Notes under the pieces: model-generated
Told to the model about the DNA's origin: nothing
Seen by the model: only the letters and a program-made list of their open reading frames with translations
The model's database searches: none
Part shown: positions 27,997 to 35,982 of the stretch, piece by piece
How positions within the stretch are numbered: position 1 is the stretch's first letter
Layout: each line of letters starts with the position of its first letter
Made by a program: the position numbers and the translations under genes
Assembly: GCA_022770665.1 (NCBI GenBank)
Contig: JALEHL010000040.1
Location: forward strand, 1 to 59,979
Direction: 5' to 3'
Length of the DNA: 59,979 bases
Origin: Bacillota bacterium
GTDB taxonomy: Bacteria > Bacillota > Clostridia > Peptostreptococcales > Anaerovoracaceae

Positions 27997-29244
27997 ATGG
28001 GGAATCAACTGAGGAAAATGGAACTGCTGGCTCCGGCCGGTGATTTGGAAAAACTGAAAATTGCTGTAGTCTATGGAGCCGATGCCGTCTACTTCGGCGG
28101 TGAAATGTTCAGCCTGCGGGCCGGCGCCGGAAACATGACCCTGGAGGAAATGAAGGAGGGCGTGGAATTCGCCCATGCCAGAGGCGTGAAGTGCTATCTG
28201 ACGGTAAATATTTTCGCCCATAATGAAGATATCCAGCCGCTGACCGATTATCTGTTTCAGCTGCGTGAGATGCACATGGATCTGGATGCTTTCATTGTCA
28301 GTGATCCGGGTATCATCGACCTGATCCGTGAGATCCTCCCGGATGCTGAAATTCATCTTTCCACACAGGCGAATATGACGAATTACAGAACGGCGAGATT
28401 CTGGTACCGGCAGGGTGTGAAGCGGATTGTTCTGGCTCGAGAACTTACTTTTGAAGAAATTCGTCAGCTCCGGGAAAACATTCCGGAAAATCTGGAGCTG
28501 GAAGCCTTCGTCCATGGTGCAATGTGCATTTCTTATTCCGGCCGATGTCTGCTCAGTAATTTCATGGCCGAACGAGATGCGAACCGCGGTGCCTGTGCAC
28601 ATCCCTGCAGATGGAAATATTCTCTGGTCGAAGAGCAGCGGCCGGGTGAATACTATCCGGTAGAAGAAGATGGCCGCGGAACCTACATCATGAATTCCCG
28701 GGATCTGTGTATGATTGAACATATCCCGGAGCTTGCCCGGTCCGGAATCTGCTCTGCGAAAATTGAAGGGAGAATGAAAAGCATATTTTATGTGGCTACG
28801 CTGGTTTCCGCTTACAGGAAAGCACTGGATGCCTATTACGATGATCCCGAGCGGTATGTATTCCGGGAAGAATGGATGACGGAACTGAAAAAAGCGAGCC
28901 ATCGTGAATTTACAACCGGATTTTACTTTCATCAGCCGACGAACCTGGATCAGAATTATCAGACCAGTGCATACACCAGAGAATATTCCTTTACTGGTCT
29001 GGTTCTTGATTATAATGAAGCGACCCGCATGGCAACGGTGGAGCAAAGAAACAAGATGGTGCTTGGAGATGAGATTGAGATCATGGGTCCCAGGAGAGAT
29101 TTCTTTACGCAGGTTCTTGATGAAATGTATGACGAAGAAGGAAATCCGGTTCAGTCTGCGCCGCATCCCCAGCAGATTCTGCAGATCCGGATGCAGCAGC
29201 CGGTGCACCAGTTTGATATGTTTAGAAAAAGGAAGGATAGTTAG
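27997..29244 (+). CDS. peptidase U32 family protein, tRNA 5-hydroxyuridine synthesis (TrhP-like)
   Basis: A 415-residue U32-family protein. It opens with MELLAPAGDLEKLKIAVVYGADAVYFGG, the family signature, and has the Cys-rich block HGAMCISYSGRCLLS, then RDANRGACAHPCRW at about residues 175-206. These cysteines are thought to hold an iron-sulfur cluster. Despite the peptidase name, members of this group (TrhP, YrrN/YrrO) are needed to hydroxylate U34 of certain tRNAs using prephenate. The adjacent trmR supports that role. The ATG at 27997 follows AGGATGGAGG; an in-frame ATG at 28018 is possible. Only one U32 gene is present here, while Bacillus has two in tandem. Confidence 0.87.
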   Translation: MGNQLRKMELLAPAGDLEKLKIAVVYGADAVYFGGEMFSLRAGAGNMTLEEMKEGVEFAHARGVKCYLTVNIFAHNEDIQPLTDYLFQLREMHMDLDAFIVSDPGIIDLIREILPDAEIHLSTQANMTNYRTARFWYRQGVKRIVLARELTFEEIRQLRENIPENLELEAFVHGAMCISYSGRCLLSNFMAERDANRGACAHPCRWKYSLVEEQRPGEYYPVEEDGRGTYIMNSRDLCMIEHIPELARSGICSAKIEGRMKSIFYVATLVSAYRKALDAYYDDPERYVFREEWMTELKKASHREFTTGFYFHQPTNLDQNYQTSAYTREYSFTGLVLDYNEATRMATVEQRNKMVLGDEIEIMGPRRDFFTQVLDEMYDEEGNPVQSAPHPQQILQIRMQQPVHQFDMFRKRKDS

Positions 29245-30537
29245 ATGTCAAATGACCTTGGCAGCGTCCCCAGTCAGATCGGTGTGATCGCTGCATGTAT
29301 TTTTGCATATGGATTATTTACTATTATGAATACCGCACTGGGTTCCGCTGGAAGAAACACGGAAAAATATCAGAGTGCGAATAAACTTCTGCTGCTTCTT
29401 TCCGCCTGTATAGGAGGATGGTTTGCCTCCCTTTACTGGTGGACTTTCCTTATTTATGTCGCAGCGCTGACCATTTTCGGACAGTATTTTTCACGGAAAC
29501 TGGCATTGCAGCACGATGAGGAACTAGCCGAAAAGCTTCTTTCGTTAAATAATTTGATCTCCACGGTTCTCCGTCCTCTGACGTGGATTCTGATGATGGT
29601 TGCGAATATTCTTCTTCGCCTGTTTCATCAGAAAACCAATGTGGCAGACGGCTCCTTTTCCGAAGAGGAAGTCATGTCCATGCTGGAAGTGGGGCAGGAA
29701 AGCGGAGTCCTGAAGGAAGAAGGCAAAAAAATGATCAACAGCATCTTCGCTTTTGATGATAAACTGGCCTACGAAATCATGACACCGAGAACAGATGTTT
29801 TTCTCATTGATATTGATGATCCTGTGGAGGAGTATATCGACGATCTGATGACTCTGCGCTATTCTCGTATTCCTGTATGCAGAGAGGAGACGGACAATAT
29901 CATCGGTATTCTTAACGTAAAGGATTTTCTGATCAAAGCCCGTGAAGAAAGTTTTGAGACTGTTGATATTGAGCATATCCTGCGGAAACCATATTTTGTA
30001 CCGGAAACAAAAAATATCGATTCTCTTTTTTTTGAACTGCAGAAAACGAAGCAGCAGATTGCCATTCTGATTGATGAATACGGCGGATTCTCCGGCATTG
30101 TTACCATGGAGGACATCATAGAGCAGGTCATGGGCGATATTGACGATGAGTACGACGAAGAAGAGGAAATCATCGATAAGGTGGATGAAAATATTTATCT
30201 GGTGGATGGTGATGTGAGCCTGGATGATCTGGACGAAGAACTTGGCGTCGATCTGCAGTCTGACAGCAGTGAAACCATCGGCGGTTTCATTATCGATCTG
30301 CTGGGAGAAATCCCGGATGAAAATGATGTGGGCAGAATTGTGGAATTTGAGAACTATCAGATGAAGATTATGGCTGTTTCCGACCGACGGATTGAACGGG
30401 TAAAAATCTATATCCTCGATCAATCTGACGATGATGACTGCGAAAGTGCCGAGCAGAAGGACGGAAAAGGTATGAGGGGAAGAAACTATGGATCAGAAAT
30501 TAAACAGTCTGTGCGACCTGTTCATCAGGAACCGTGA
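29245..30537 (+). CDS. CNNM/CBS-domain membrane protein (HlyC/CorC family)
   Basis: A 430-residue protein with an N-terminal DUF21/CNNM membrane region of three to four helices (about residues 10-30, 45-80, 105-125). Two CBS domains (about 195-310) and a C-terminal CorC_HlyC domain (about 330-405) follow. EIMTPRTDVFLIDID and IDEYGGFSGIVTMEDIIEQVMGDI are signature segments. Relatives bind Mg-ATP and are linked to magnesium or cobalt efflux. The older name hemolysin is misleading. The last 50 bases overlap the next gene in another frame and encode a basic tail without conserved features. It follows trhP with only the stop between. Confidence 0.9.
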   Translation: MSNDLGSVPSQIGVIAACIFAYGLFTIMNTALGSAGRNTEKYQSANKLLLLLSACIGGWFASLYWWTFLIYVAALTIFGQYFSRKLALQHDEELAEKLLSLNNLISTVLRPLTWILMMVANILLRLFHQKTNVADGSFSEEEVMSMLEVGQESGVLKEEGKKMINSIFAFDDKLAYEIMTPRTDVFLIDIDDPVEEYIDDLMTLRYSRIPVCREETDNIIGILNVKDFLIKAREESFETVDIEHILRKPYFVPETKNIDSLFFELQKTKQQIAILIDEYGGFSGIVTMEDIIEQVMGDIDDEYDEEEEIIDKVDENIYLVDGDVSLDDLDEELGVDLQSDSSETIGGFIIDLLGEIPDENDVGRIVEFENYQMKIMAVSDRRIERVKIYILDQSDDDDCESAEQKDGKGMRGRNYGSEIKQSVRPVHQEP

Positions 30538-31489
30538 TATCATTAAATCAGAGTTTTTCTGGGAAAGCAGTTATATCTATCCGGTCTGCGCTGCTATTTT
30601 CATGGAAAAGGGCAGAACTGCAGATCCTGAGAGAATGGAAGAATGTAAAAAGATTCTAAAAGATAATACAGGCATCTTTTCTAATTTCAGAGGCATTGTC
30701 AAGCTGGCTATGATCTCACTCCTGGCTGTGGACAGCGAGCCGGAACGAAAGATGACGCATTCGATGGAAGTGTATGATGCACTGAAGGATCATTTCTTCG
30801 CATCATCCTATCTGCCTGTCGCTTCTATGCTGATTGCTGATACAGTGCAGCCTTCTGAATATGAATCAATCGCCGGACGGACAAGAAGGATTTACGATCT
30901 TATGAAAGCAGACCATCCGTTCCTGACCTGCAGTGAAGACAGTATTTTCGCTGCAATGATGGCATTGTCTGACCGACAGGAAGCAGAACTGGTCGAAGAA
31001 GCAGAGCAGTGCTATGATATTCTTCATGGGCAGTTTATCTCATGCAATGCAATACAGTCTCTGAGTCATGTCCTTGCTATGGTGAATCTGCCTGCTGATG
31101 TGAAATGTCGTAGAACGATGGATTTGTTTTACGGATTAAAGAAACGCGGCTATACTTACGGTACCGGATATGAACTGGCTACCCTGGGTGTTCCGGCCCT
31201 CCTAGTGTCAGATTCTTCAGAACAGGATAAAGTACTGGAGGAAATCATAGAAGTAGATGATTTCCTTTCCGGCCAGAAAGGATACGGACTGCTGGGGATT
31301 GGACGCAAGCAGCGTCTGATGCATTCCGCCTTGATTGTGACCAGTGCACATATGGAACAGGATGCGGCACAAACCATTCGGCAGGCTGCGATTGGCGGTA
31401 CCGTTTCCATGATGGCAGCCCAGCAGGCTGCCATGTGTGCTGCAGTCGCTGCATCCAGTGCAGCAGCAGCGTCATCTGCATCTTCTTAA
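30488..31489 (+). CDS. DUF4003 family protein
   Basis: A 333-residue, mainly alpha-helical cytoplasmic protein that I assign to DUF4003 from its overall layout (LCDLFIRNRDIIKSEFFWE start, LPVASMLIADTV, GYELATLGVPALLVSDSSEQDKVLEEI). No function is known for this family. The C-terminus is unusual: from about residue 300 it becomes a low-complexity run of Ala, Met, Gln and Ser ending in SSASS. The start has GAGGGGAAG upstream and lies 50 bases inside the preceding CNNM gene, a longer overlap than elsewhere in the window. It closes that operon. Confidence 0.75.
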   Translation: MDQKLNSLCDLFIRNRDIIKSEFFWESSYIYPVCAAIFMEKGRTADPERMEECKKILKDNTGIFSNFRGIVKLAMISLLAVDSEPERKMTHSMEVYDALKDHFFASSYLPVASMLIADTVQPSEYESIAGRTRRIYDLMKADHPFLTCSEDSIFAAMMALSDRQEAELVEEAEQCYDILHGQFISCNAIQSLSHVLAMVNLPADVKCRRTMDLFYGLKKRGYTYGTGYELATLGVPALLVSDSSEQDKVLEEIIEVDDFLSGQKGYGLLGIGRKQRLMHSALIVTSAHMEQDAAQTIRQAAIGGTVSMMAAQQAAMCAAVAASSAAAASSASS

Positions 31490-31622
31490 TAAAAAAATAA
31501 CTTATTTTAAATCTTGATGTAACCTTTTGAGCATATACTTTGATTATATTATAGAAAGTGCGCACAACGAAAAAGCAAAAGACAAAGAAATGGATTGAGA
31601 AAGTTCAAGAGGAGGATTCGAG

Positions 31623-31691
31623 ATGAAAAACTTAGTACCTATTTTATTCATTGCAGCTGTTTGCTTTATTTTCACTGCCTGCGGCGCATAA
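31623..31691 (+). CDS. 22-residue micro-lipoprotein precursor
   Basis: A 22-codon gene: a short basic start (MKN), a hydrophobic core (LVPILFIAAVCFIF) and a signal peptidase II box TAC, leaving only Cys-Gly-Ala as the mature lipopeptide. GAGGAGGA lies 6 bases before the ATG, one of the best binding sites in the window, and a strong terminator follows 50 bases after the stop. No sharp promoter can be picked out in the AT-rich stretch at 31500-31555. The gene therefore looks genuine although it is very small. Free-standing lipoprotein signal peptides are known as peptide-pheromone precursors in enterococci and listeriae. A role of that kind, or a tiny membrane lipopeptide, is inference. Confidence 0.62.
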   Translation: MKNLVPILFIAAVCFIFTACGA

Positions 31692-31744
31692 GTTAAAAGC
31701 AGATTTCAGAAAAATGTTTTCTTTTTCATAAACAGTTTATGCTT

Positions 31745-31791
31745 GGCACAGACTCTGCCTGGTTTTCGGGCAGGGTACTGTGCCTGTTTTT
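31745..31791 (+). terminator. intrinsic terminator after the micro-lipoprotein gene
   Basis: GGCACAG (31745-31751) pairs with CTGTGCC (31778-31784). An inner CCTG/CAGG helix extends the structure, and a T-run follows at 31786-31791. Confidence 0.85.
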
Positions 31792-31852
31792 GTCTGGACA
31801 AGCCCTGCAGTTAGGTGTAAGATAAACGGTATATAGAAAGGAACCGTTTCAA

Positions 31853-32500
31853 ATGATTGAGAAAGACAGACATCAACGAAAAGCAGTTATCTTCGACCTG
31901 GACGGGACTCTATGGGATTCTTCCCAGCAGATTGTCGAAGCATGGAACCCGGTGCTGAGAGTGCATGGTAAGGAAATTACAGTGGAGCAAATGTGCGGTT
32001 TCATGGGAAAAACCCTGACCGTTATCGGCTCACTGATTTTCCCGGATAAAACAGAAAAAGAATACATGAAAATCATGGCAGAGTGTAGCAAAGCAGAACA
32101 CCCTTATGTACGACAGCATGGAGGTGTCCTGTATCTACATCTCGAAGAGGTGTTGAAAGAACTGTCGCGCAACTTTTTTCTTGCCATCGTCAGCAACTGC
32201 CAGGATGGTTATGTGCAGGCATTTTTAGACCATTATGAATTCTGGAAGTATTTCGATGATATCGAAATGGCCGGTAGAACCGGAAGGTCGAAAGGGGAGA
32301 ATATCTCTCTGGTGGTGAAGCGGAACCATATCGAAAAGGCAGTCTACGTGGGTGATACTTCCGGAGATCAGGAAGCTGCGAAGTTGGCTGGCGTGCCGTT
32401 TATTTATGCTGCTTATGGATTCGGAGATGTGTCTTCTCCTGACTTTATGATAAATCAGATTTCTGATCTGCTATCTGCATTGAAAGAAATACTTATGTAA
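31853..32500 (+). CDS. HAD-family hydrolase (phosphoglycolate phosphatase-like)
   Basis: A 215-residue haloacid dehalogenase-superfamily phosphatase. Motif I is VIFDLDGTLWDS with nucleophile Asp15 and Asp17. Motif II is the Ser in IVSNCQDGY, motif III the Lys in RSKGENI, and motif IV VYVGDTSGDQEAA. A helical cap lies between motifs I and II, as in Gph/PgmB-type enzymes. The substrate cannot be read from the sequence. It is flanked by terminators on both sides, so it is transcribed alone. AAAGGA lies 9 bases upstream of the ATG. Confidence 0.87.
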   Translation: MIEKDRHQRKAVIFDLDGTLWDSSQQIVEAWNPVLRVHGKEITVEQMCGFMGKTLTVIGSLIFPDKTEKEYMKIMAECSKAEHPYVRQHGGVLYLHLEEVLKELSRNFFLAIVSNCQDGYVQAFLDHYEFWKYFDDIEMAGRTGRSKGENISLVVKRNHIEKAVYVGDTSGDQEAAKLAGVPFIYAAYGFGDVSSPDFMINQISDLLSALKEILM

Positions 32501-32518
32501 TATATGGCACATATGAAA

Positions 32519-32561
32519 CAGCCTGCGAACGAATAATCAGCCGCAGGCTGTTTCTTTTTTT
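32519..32561 (+). terminator. intrinsic terminator after the HAD gene
   Basis: CAGCCTGCG (32519-32527) pairs perfectly with CGCAGGCTG (32542-32550). TTTC and a seven-base T-run follow. Confidence 0.93.
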
Positions 32562-32590
32562 GTCATAAAACCTTGTCCATATCATAGACT
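32562..32590 (+). promoter_or_regulatory. probable sigma-E promoter of the spoIIIA operon
   Basis: GTCATAAA (32562-32569) and CATAGACT (32583-32590), spaced by 13 bases, resemble the sporulation sigma-E consensus (ATA-containing -35, CATA-N-N-N-T -10). They stand just after the HAD terminator and about 50 bases before spoIIIAA, whose operon is under sigma-E control in Bacillus. No sigma-A promoter is seen in this gap. Confidence 0.55.
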
Positions 32591-32641
32591 GTAATATCCC
32601 GCGAGGGAGAACACAGGAAAAATGGAAAAGAGGAGCATGCT

Positions 32642-33547
32642 ATGAACAGCTTACGAGAAATCACATCGAAGTTGCCGCGGAATATCGCCGAGCAGATGAA
32701 CCTTCTGCCGGATTCTGTCGTACGTGAGGTGGAAGAGATCCGGTTCCGGTGCGGGCAGAATATCTGCCTCCGTTGTGGAACCAGAGAACGGTATCTGCAG
32801 CATATGATCACCCAGCAGGATCTTCACGACACATTGAATCAGCTGATCCAGTATTCCTATTACGCATATGAAGCAGACCTGGCCCGCGGATTCGTCACCA
32901 TCGAGGGCGGCCACAGGGTCGGACTCTGCGGACGAGCCGTTATGAAAGAGGGAATGCCGGCTCTTCTGCAGGAAATCAGTTCGCTGAATATCCGGTTCGC
33001 CAGAGAGGTACGAGGCTGCAGCAGGAAACTGGTTCCGGAGATTCTGGAAAACGGCCGGCCAGTCAATACCCTGATCATCTCTCCGCCCGGCTGTGGAAAG
33101 ACCACCCTGCTGCGTGATCTGGCCAGAGAACTGTCAGAATGCCGTTTTCAGGTGGGTATCTGCGACGAGCGGTCAGAGATAGCCGGAATGTTTCACGGCC
33201 GTCCCAGCTTCGATCTGGGCCCCAGATGCGACGTTCTGGACGGCTGTGATAAGGCATGGGGGATTTCCATGCTGCTCCGATCCATGGCACCGCAGGTCAT
33301 CTTTACTGATGAAATCGGAAAACCGGAGGATATCTCAGCTGTCATGCAGTGCCTGGCGTCCGGCGTGGCCCTGATCACATCCATTCACGGATGGGACAGG
33401 GAGGATGTGTACCGATCTGCTGTAGGCAAACTGGTAGAGAATGGAGTATTCCGCCGTCTTGTTTTTCTTTCCAATGAGAAAGGGGCAGGGACAATCCGTG
33501 AAATCGCTGATACATCAGGAATTCATCGGGAGGCGCAATATGATTAA
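32642..33547 (+). CDS. spoIIIAA: stage III sporulation protein AA (ATPase)
   Basis: A 301-residue secretion-ATPase-like protein made in the mother cell, thought to power the SpoIIIA-SpoIIQ channel that feeds the forespore. The Walker A motif SPPGCGKTTLL lies near residues 147-157. The REVEEIRFRCGQ start, FVTIEGGHRVGLCG near 82 and GPRCDVLDGCDKAWG near 198 are SpoIIIAA signatures. Length matches Bacillus (307). It overlaps spoIIIAB by 8 bases. Confidence 0.97.
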   Translation: MNSLREITSKLPRNIAEQMNLLPDSVVREVEEIRFRCGQNICLRCGTRERYLQHMITQQDLHDTLNQLIQYSYYAYEADLARGFVTIEGGHRVGLCGRAVMKEGMPALLQEISSLNIRFAREVRGCSRKLVPEILENGRPVNTLIISPPGCGKTTLLRDLARELSECRFQVGICDERSEIAGMFHGRPSFDLGPRCDVLDGCDKAWGISMLLRSMAPQVIFTDEIGKPEDISAVMQCLASGVALITSIHGWDREDVYRSAVGKLVENGVFRRLVFLSNEKGAGTIREIADTSGIHREAQYD

Positions 33548-34055
33548 GATAATGGGGCTGATGGCACTGGTGGCTGCAGCAGGATTTGCAGGTGTACTGA
33601 AAGCAGCAGAACTGAAAGAGCGGATCCGTCTGCTGGAGGAGTTCCTGAAAATGACACTCACACTGAAGGGAAGAATCCAGTATTTTCGGCAGCCGCTGAT
33701 CCCGCTGTTTGCTCAGGTCGGCACAGCAGGAAACACATCTGCTTTTCATCTCCTCAAGCAATGCAGAAAACAGCTGGAAGAAAAACAGGGAGAGATATCG
33801 CAGGTCTGGATACAGGAAGCAGAGAAAATTTATGGGAGAACGGCGATCACCGGTGAAGACCTGGAGATAATCTGCCATATGGGCAGTTTTATCGGCCAGA
33901 CAGATTATGAAAATCAGCAGATGCAATTCTCATTTCTCGAAACAAGACTGCAGGAACAGCTCACAGAAGCAAGAGAAGACTGCAGGCAGAAAGGACCGAT
34001 GTACCGCAGAATCGGTTTTTTCGGCGGAGCCATTGCAGCCCTGGTGCTGCTGTAA
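33540..34055 (+). CDS. spoIIIAB: stage III sporulation protein AB
   Basis: A 171-residue protein, the same length as in Bacillus, with an N-terminal membrane helix (MGLMALVAAAGFAGVLKAAEL), a helical bundle resembling the GspF-type platform of secretion systems, and a C-terminal helix (FFGGAIAALVLL). I use the ATG at 33540, behind GGGAGG and overlapping spoIIIAA. The longer in-frame ATG at 33441 lies inside spoIIIAA. It is predicted to sit in the mother-cell-derived outer forespore membrane. Confidence 0.94.
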   Translation: MIKIMGLMALVAAAGFAGVLKAAELKERIRLLEEFLKMTLTLKGRIQYFRQPLIPLFAQVGTAGNTSAFHLLKQCRKQLEEKQGEISQVWIQEAEKIYGRTAITGEDLEIICHMGSFIGQTDYENQQMQFSFLETRLQEQLTEAREDCRQKGPMYRRIGFFGGAIAALVLL

Positions 34056-34069
34056 CAGGAGGAAATAAT

Positions 34070-34270
34070 ATGACTTTTGATGTGGAGGTTTTATTTAAAA
34101 TCGCGGCAATCGGCATTGCCATCGCAATACTGAATCAGATCCTGAATAAAGCTGGAAGGGAAGAACAGGCTATGATGGTAACGCTGGCAGGCGTAATGAT
34201 TGTTCTTGCGATTCTGATTAACATGCTGACGGAATTCTTTGATACGGTTCGCGTATTTCTTACATTTTAG
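34070..34270 (+). CDS. spoIIIAC: stage III sporulation protein AC
   Basis: A 66-residue protein with two membrane helices separated by a short loop (LNKAGREEQAMM), the size and pattern of SpoIIIAC (68 in Bacillus). With SpoIIIAD it is thought to form part of the membrane base of the channel. AGGAGG precedes the ATG. Confidence 0.95.
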   Translation: MTFDVEVLFKIAAIGIAIAILNQILNKAGREEQAMMVTLAGVMIVLAILINMLTEFFDTVRVFLTF

Positions 34271-34281
34271 GCGGTCAGATT

Positions 34282-34662
34282 ATGATACTGAAACTCTGTG
34301 CTACAGCTGTCATCTGCGTTATTCTTATTGCTCTGATAAAAAATTTCCGTCCGGACCTTGCAGTAGAAGCCACCCTATGCGGATCGCTTCTTCTTCTGTT
34401 TGCAGTTCTGGGAAGCATTCAGTACAGCTTTAAAACGCTGGAGGACCTGTATGAACAACTTTCCTGTGGTAAAACCTATTTCCCGATCATCCTCAAAGCG
34501 CTGGGAATCGCCTACATAACAGATTTCACTTCAGCGATCTGCCAGGATGCTGGAGAAAAAGCAATCGCCGGAAAGGTGGAGCTGGCAGGAAAAATCGCAA
34601 TCTTTTTTGTGGCTCTGCCGGTATTTCAGTCACTTCTCGAACTGCTCTGCACAATCATGTAA
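34282..34662 (+). CDS. spoIIIAD: stage III sporulation protein AD
   Basis: A 126-residue membrane protein with three to four helices (MILKLCATAVICVILIALI, then about 30-48 and 95-120) and the SpoIIIAD signature IILKALGIAYITDFTSAICQDAGEKAIAGKVELAGK. Close to the Bacillus length of 133. It lies 11 bases after spoIIIAC and 9 before spoIIIAE. The upstream signal is a weak GGCGG. Confidence 0.95.
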   Translation: MILKLCATAVICVILIALIKNFRPDLAVEATLCGSLLLLFAVLGSIQYSFKTLEDLYEQLSCGKTYFPIILKALGIAYITDFTSAICQDAGEKAIAGKVELAGKIAIFFVALPVFQSLLELLCTIM

Positions 34663-34671
34663 GGAGAAACT

Positions 34672-35760
34672 ATGGATGAGAACATGATTCTCGAAAAACA
34701 GTATGAAAATATTATGGGAGAGGAAGATTTCAGCGGGATCATGGAAGAAGCATCCAGACTGACAGAGGGCCTTTCTGATTCCTATACGATGGATCGGATT
34801 TTTCAGTCAGTACTTTCCGGAGAAGGTATTTTTGACAGCGGTGTCGCAATCGAAGGTCTGAAAAGCCTGTTCCTGTATGAAATTCAGAATGCGCTGATCC
34901 TTATGGTAGAAATCCTGAGCATCTGTGTAATACTGGGGCTTCTGCACAGCCTTTCTGACGGATTTGGAAGCAAAAGCATATCAAAGATGAGCGTGCTTGT
35001 CTGTACTATGGTCATTATAGGCATTTCCATCAACAGTTTGCGAATATCCTGGCAGCTGGCTCTGGATGCAGTTTCAGCCATGGTGTGGACGATGGAAATA
35101 CTGACACCGGTGCTTCTGGGAATTCTCCTTGCTACCGGTTCCATTGCATCCGGCAGTGTGCTTAGTCCTCTGATTCTGGGGGCTGTGACCGGGTTTAGCG
35201 TTCTGGTGAAGTCGATTGTACTGCCGGCACTGTACCTGTCTGCGGTGCTAAGTCTGCTCAATTGTTTAACAGAAAAAAATTATGTAAATAAACTTGCAAA
35301 ACTGCTGCGCAGTGTGGCAGTACTGCTCACCGGGCTGATACTTGCGGTTTTAACTGGGATCATAACGATTCAGGGACTGTTGACAGACGCATCAGACACT
35401 GTTCTGATGAATGCGACAAAATATTCTCTCAGCACGTTCATTCCGATTGTCGGAGGATTTACATCGGATACCGTTGATCTGTATCTCCGATGCATGCATG
35501 CAGTGAAGAATACGGCAGGTGTATTCGGACTTCTGATGCTTCTTCTGATGATGTTTGTTCCGCTTGCCAAAATCCTGATCGTCGCGGGTGTTTATAAACT
35601 GACCGGTGCTCTGATGGAGCCGATTTCCGAAGGGAAGGCTGCAGATGGCGTGAATGATATGGGAAACGCAATGGTCTCCATGGCTTCCATCGTGTTTTTT
35701 ACATGTCTGCTGTTTATCCTGTTTCTCGCCGGAATTCTTCATGTGGGAGGAAATCTATGA
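34672..35760 (+). CDS. spoIIIAE: stage III sporulation protein AE
   Basis: A 362-residue polytopic protein with about 7-8 membrane helices from residue 75 on, resembling an export-channel or permease component of the SpoIIIA machine. The region LLTGLILAVLTGIITIQGLLTDASDTVLMNATKYSLSTFIPIVGG is the conserved core. It is shorter than Bacillus SpoIIIAE (399), mainly at the N-terminus. No clear signal peptide is seen, only an acidic, soluble N-terminal 65 residues. Its stop overlaps the spoIIIAF start (ATGA). Confidence 0.94.
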   Translation: MDENMILEKQYENIMGEEDFSGIMEEASRLTEGLSDSYTMDRIFQSVLSGEGIFDSGVAIEGLKSLFLYEIQNALILMVEILSICVILGLLHSLSDGFGSKSISKMSVLVCTMVIIGISINSLRISWQLALDAVSAMVWTMEILTPVLLGILLATGSIASGSVLSPLILGAVTGFSVLVKSIVLPALYLSAVLSLLNCLTEKNYVNKLAKLLRSVAVLLTGLILAVLTGIITIQGLLTDASDTVLMNATKYSLSTFIPIVGGFTSDTVDLYLRCMHAVKNTAGVFGLLMLLLMMFVPLAKILIVAGVYKLTGALMEPISEGKAADGVNDMGNAMVSMASIVFFTCLLFILFLAGILHVGGNL

Positions 35761-35930
35761 GTGATGTCTATGCCTGGATCAGAGACTTGTTTCTGATGCT
35801 TCTGGTTCTGAGCTTTTTTCAGATCCTGATTCCGGATTCATCGATGGAAAAATATCTGAAATTCATTTTTTCCCTGGTGATCCTGGCAGCAATCCTTGAA
35901 CCAATTCTGAATCTGGTTTCTAACTTCTGA
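35757..35930 (+). CDS. spoIIIAF: stage III sporulation protein AF, short form
   Basis: A 57-residue protein made of two membrane helices (about residues 9-26 and 35-52), matching the N-terminal membrane part of SpoIIIAF (YAWIRDLFLMLLVLSFFQILIP and KFIFSLVILAAILEPILNL). Bacillus SpoIIIAF has 206 residues, with a soluble ring-type domain after these helices. Here the frame stops at once, and spoIIIAG starts 52 bases later, so the soluble domain is absent, not hidden in another frame. The start at 35757 overlaps the spoIIIAE stop and has GGAGG upstream. The position between AE and AG supports the assignment. Confidence 0.85.
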   Translation: MSDVYAWIRDLFLMLLVLSFFQILIPDSSMEKYLKFIFSLVILAAILEPILNLVSNF

Positions 35931-35982
35931 TCGATCCATGCATACCCGCAGGTAAAAAACCATATACATAGGAGTGAGGTAA

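Noticed and set aside
31500-31555. A clear promoter for the micro-lipoprotein gene
   Set aside because: Several AT-rich hexamers (TTGATG, TATACT, TTGAGC, TATATT) occur, but no pair has a 16-18 base spacing.
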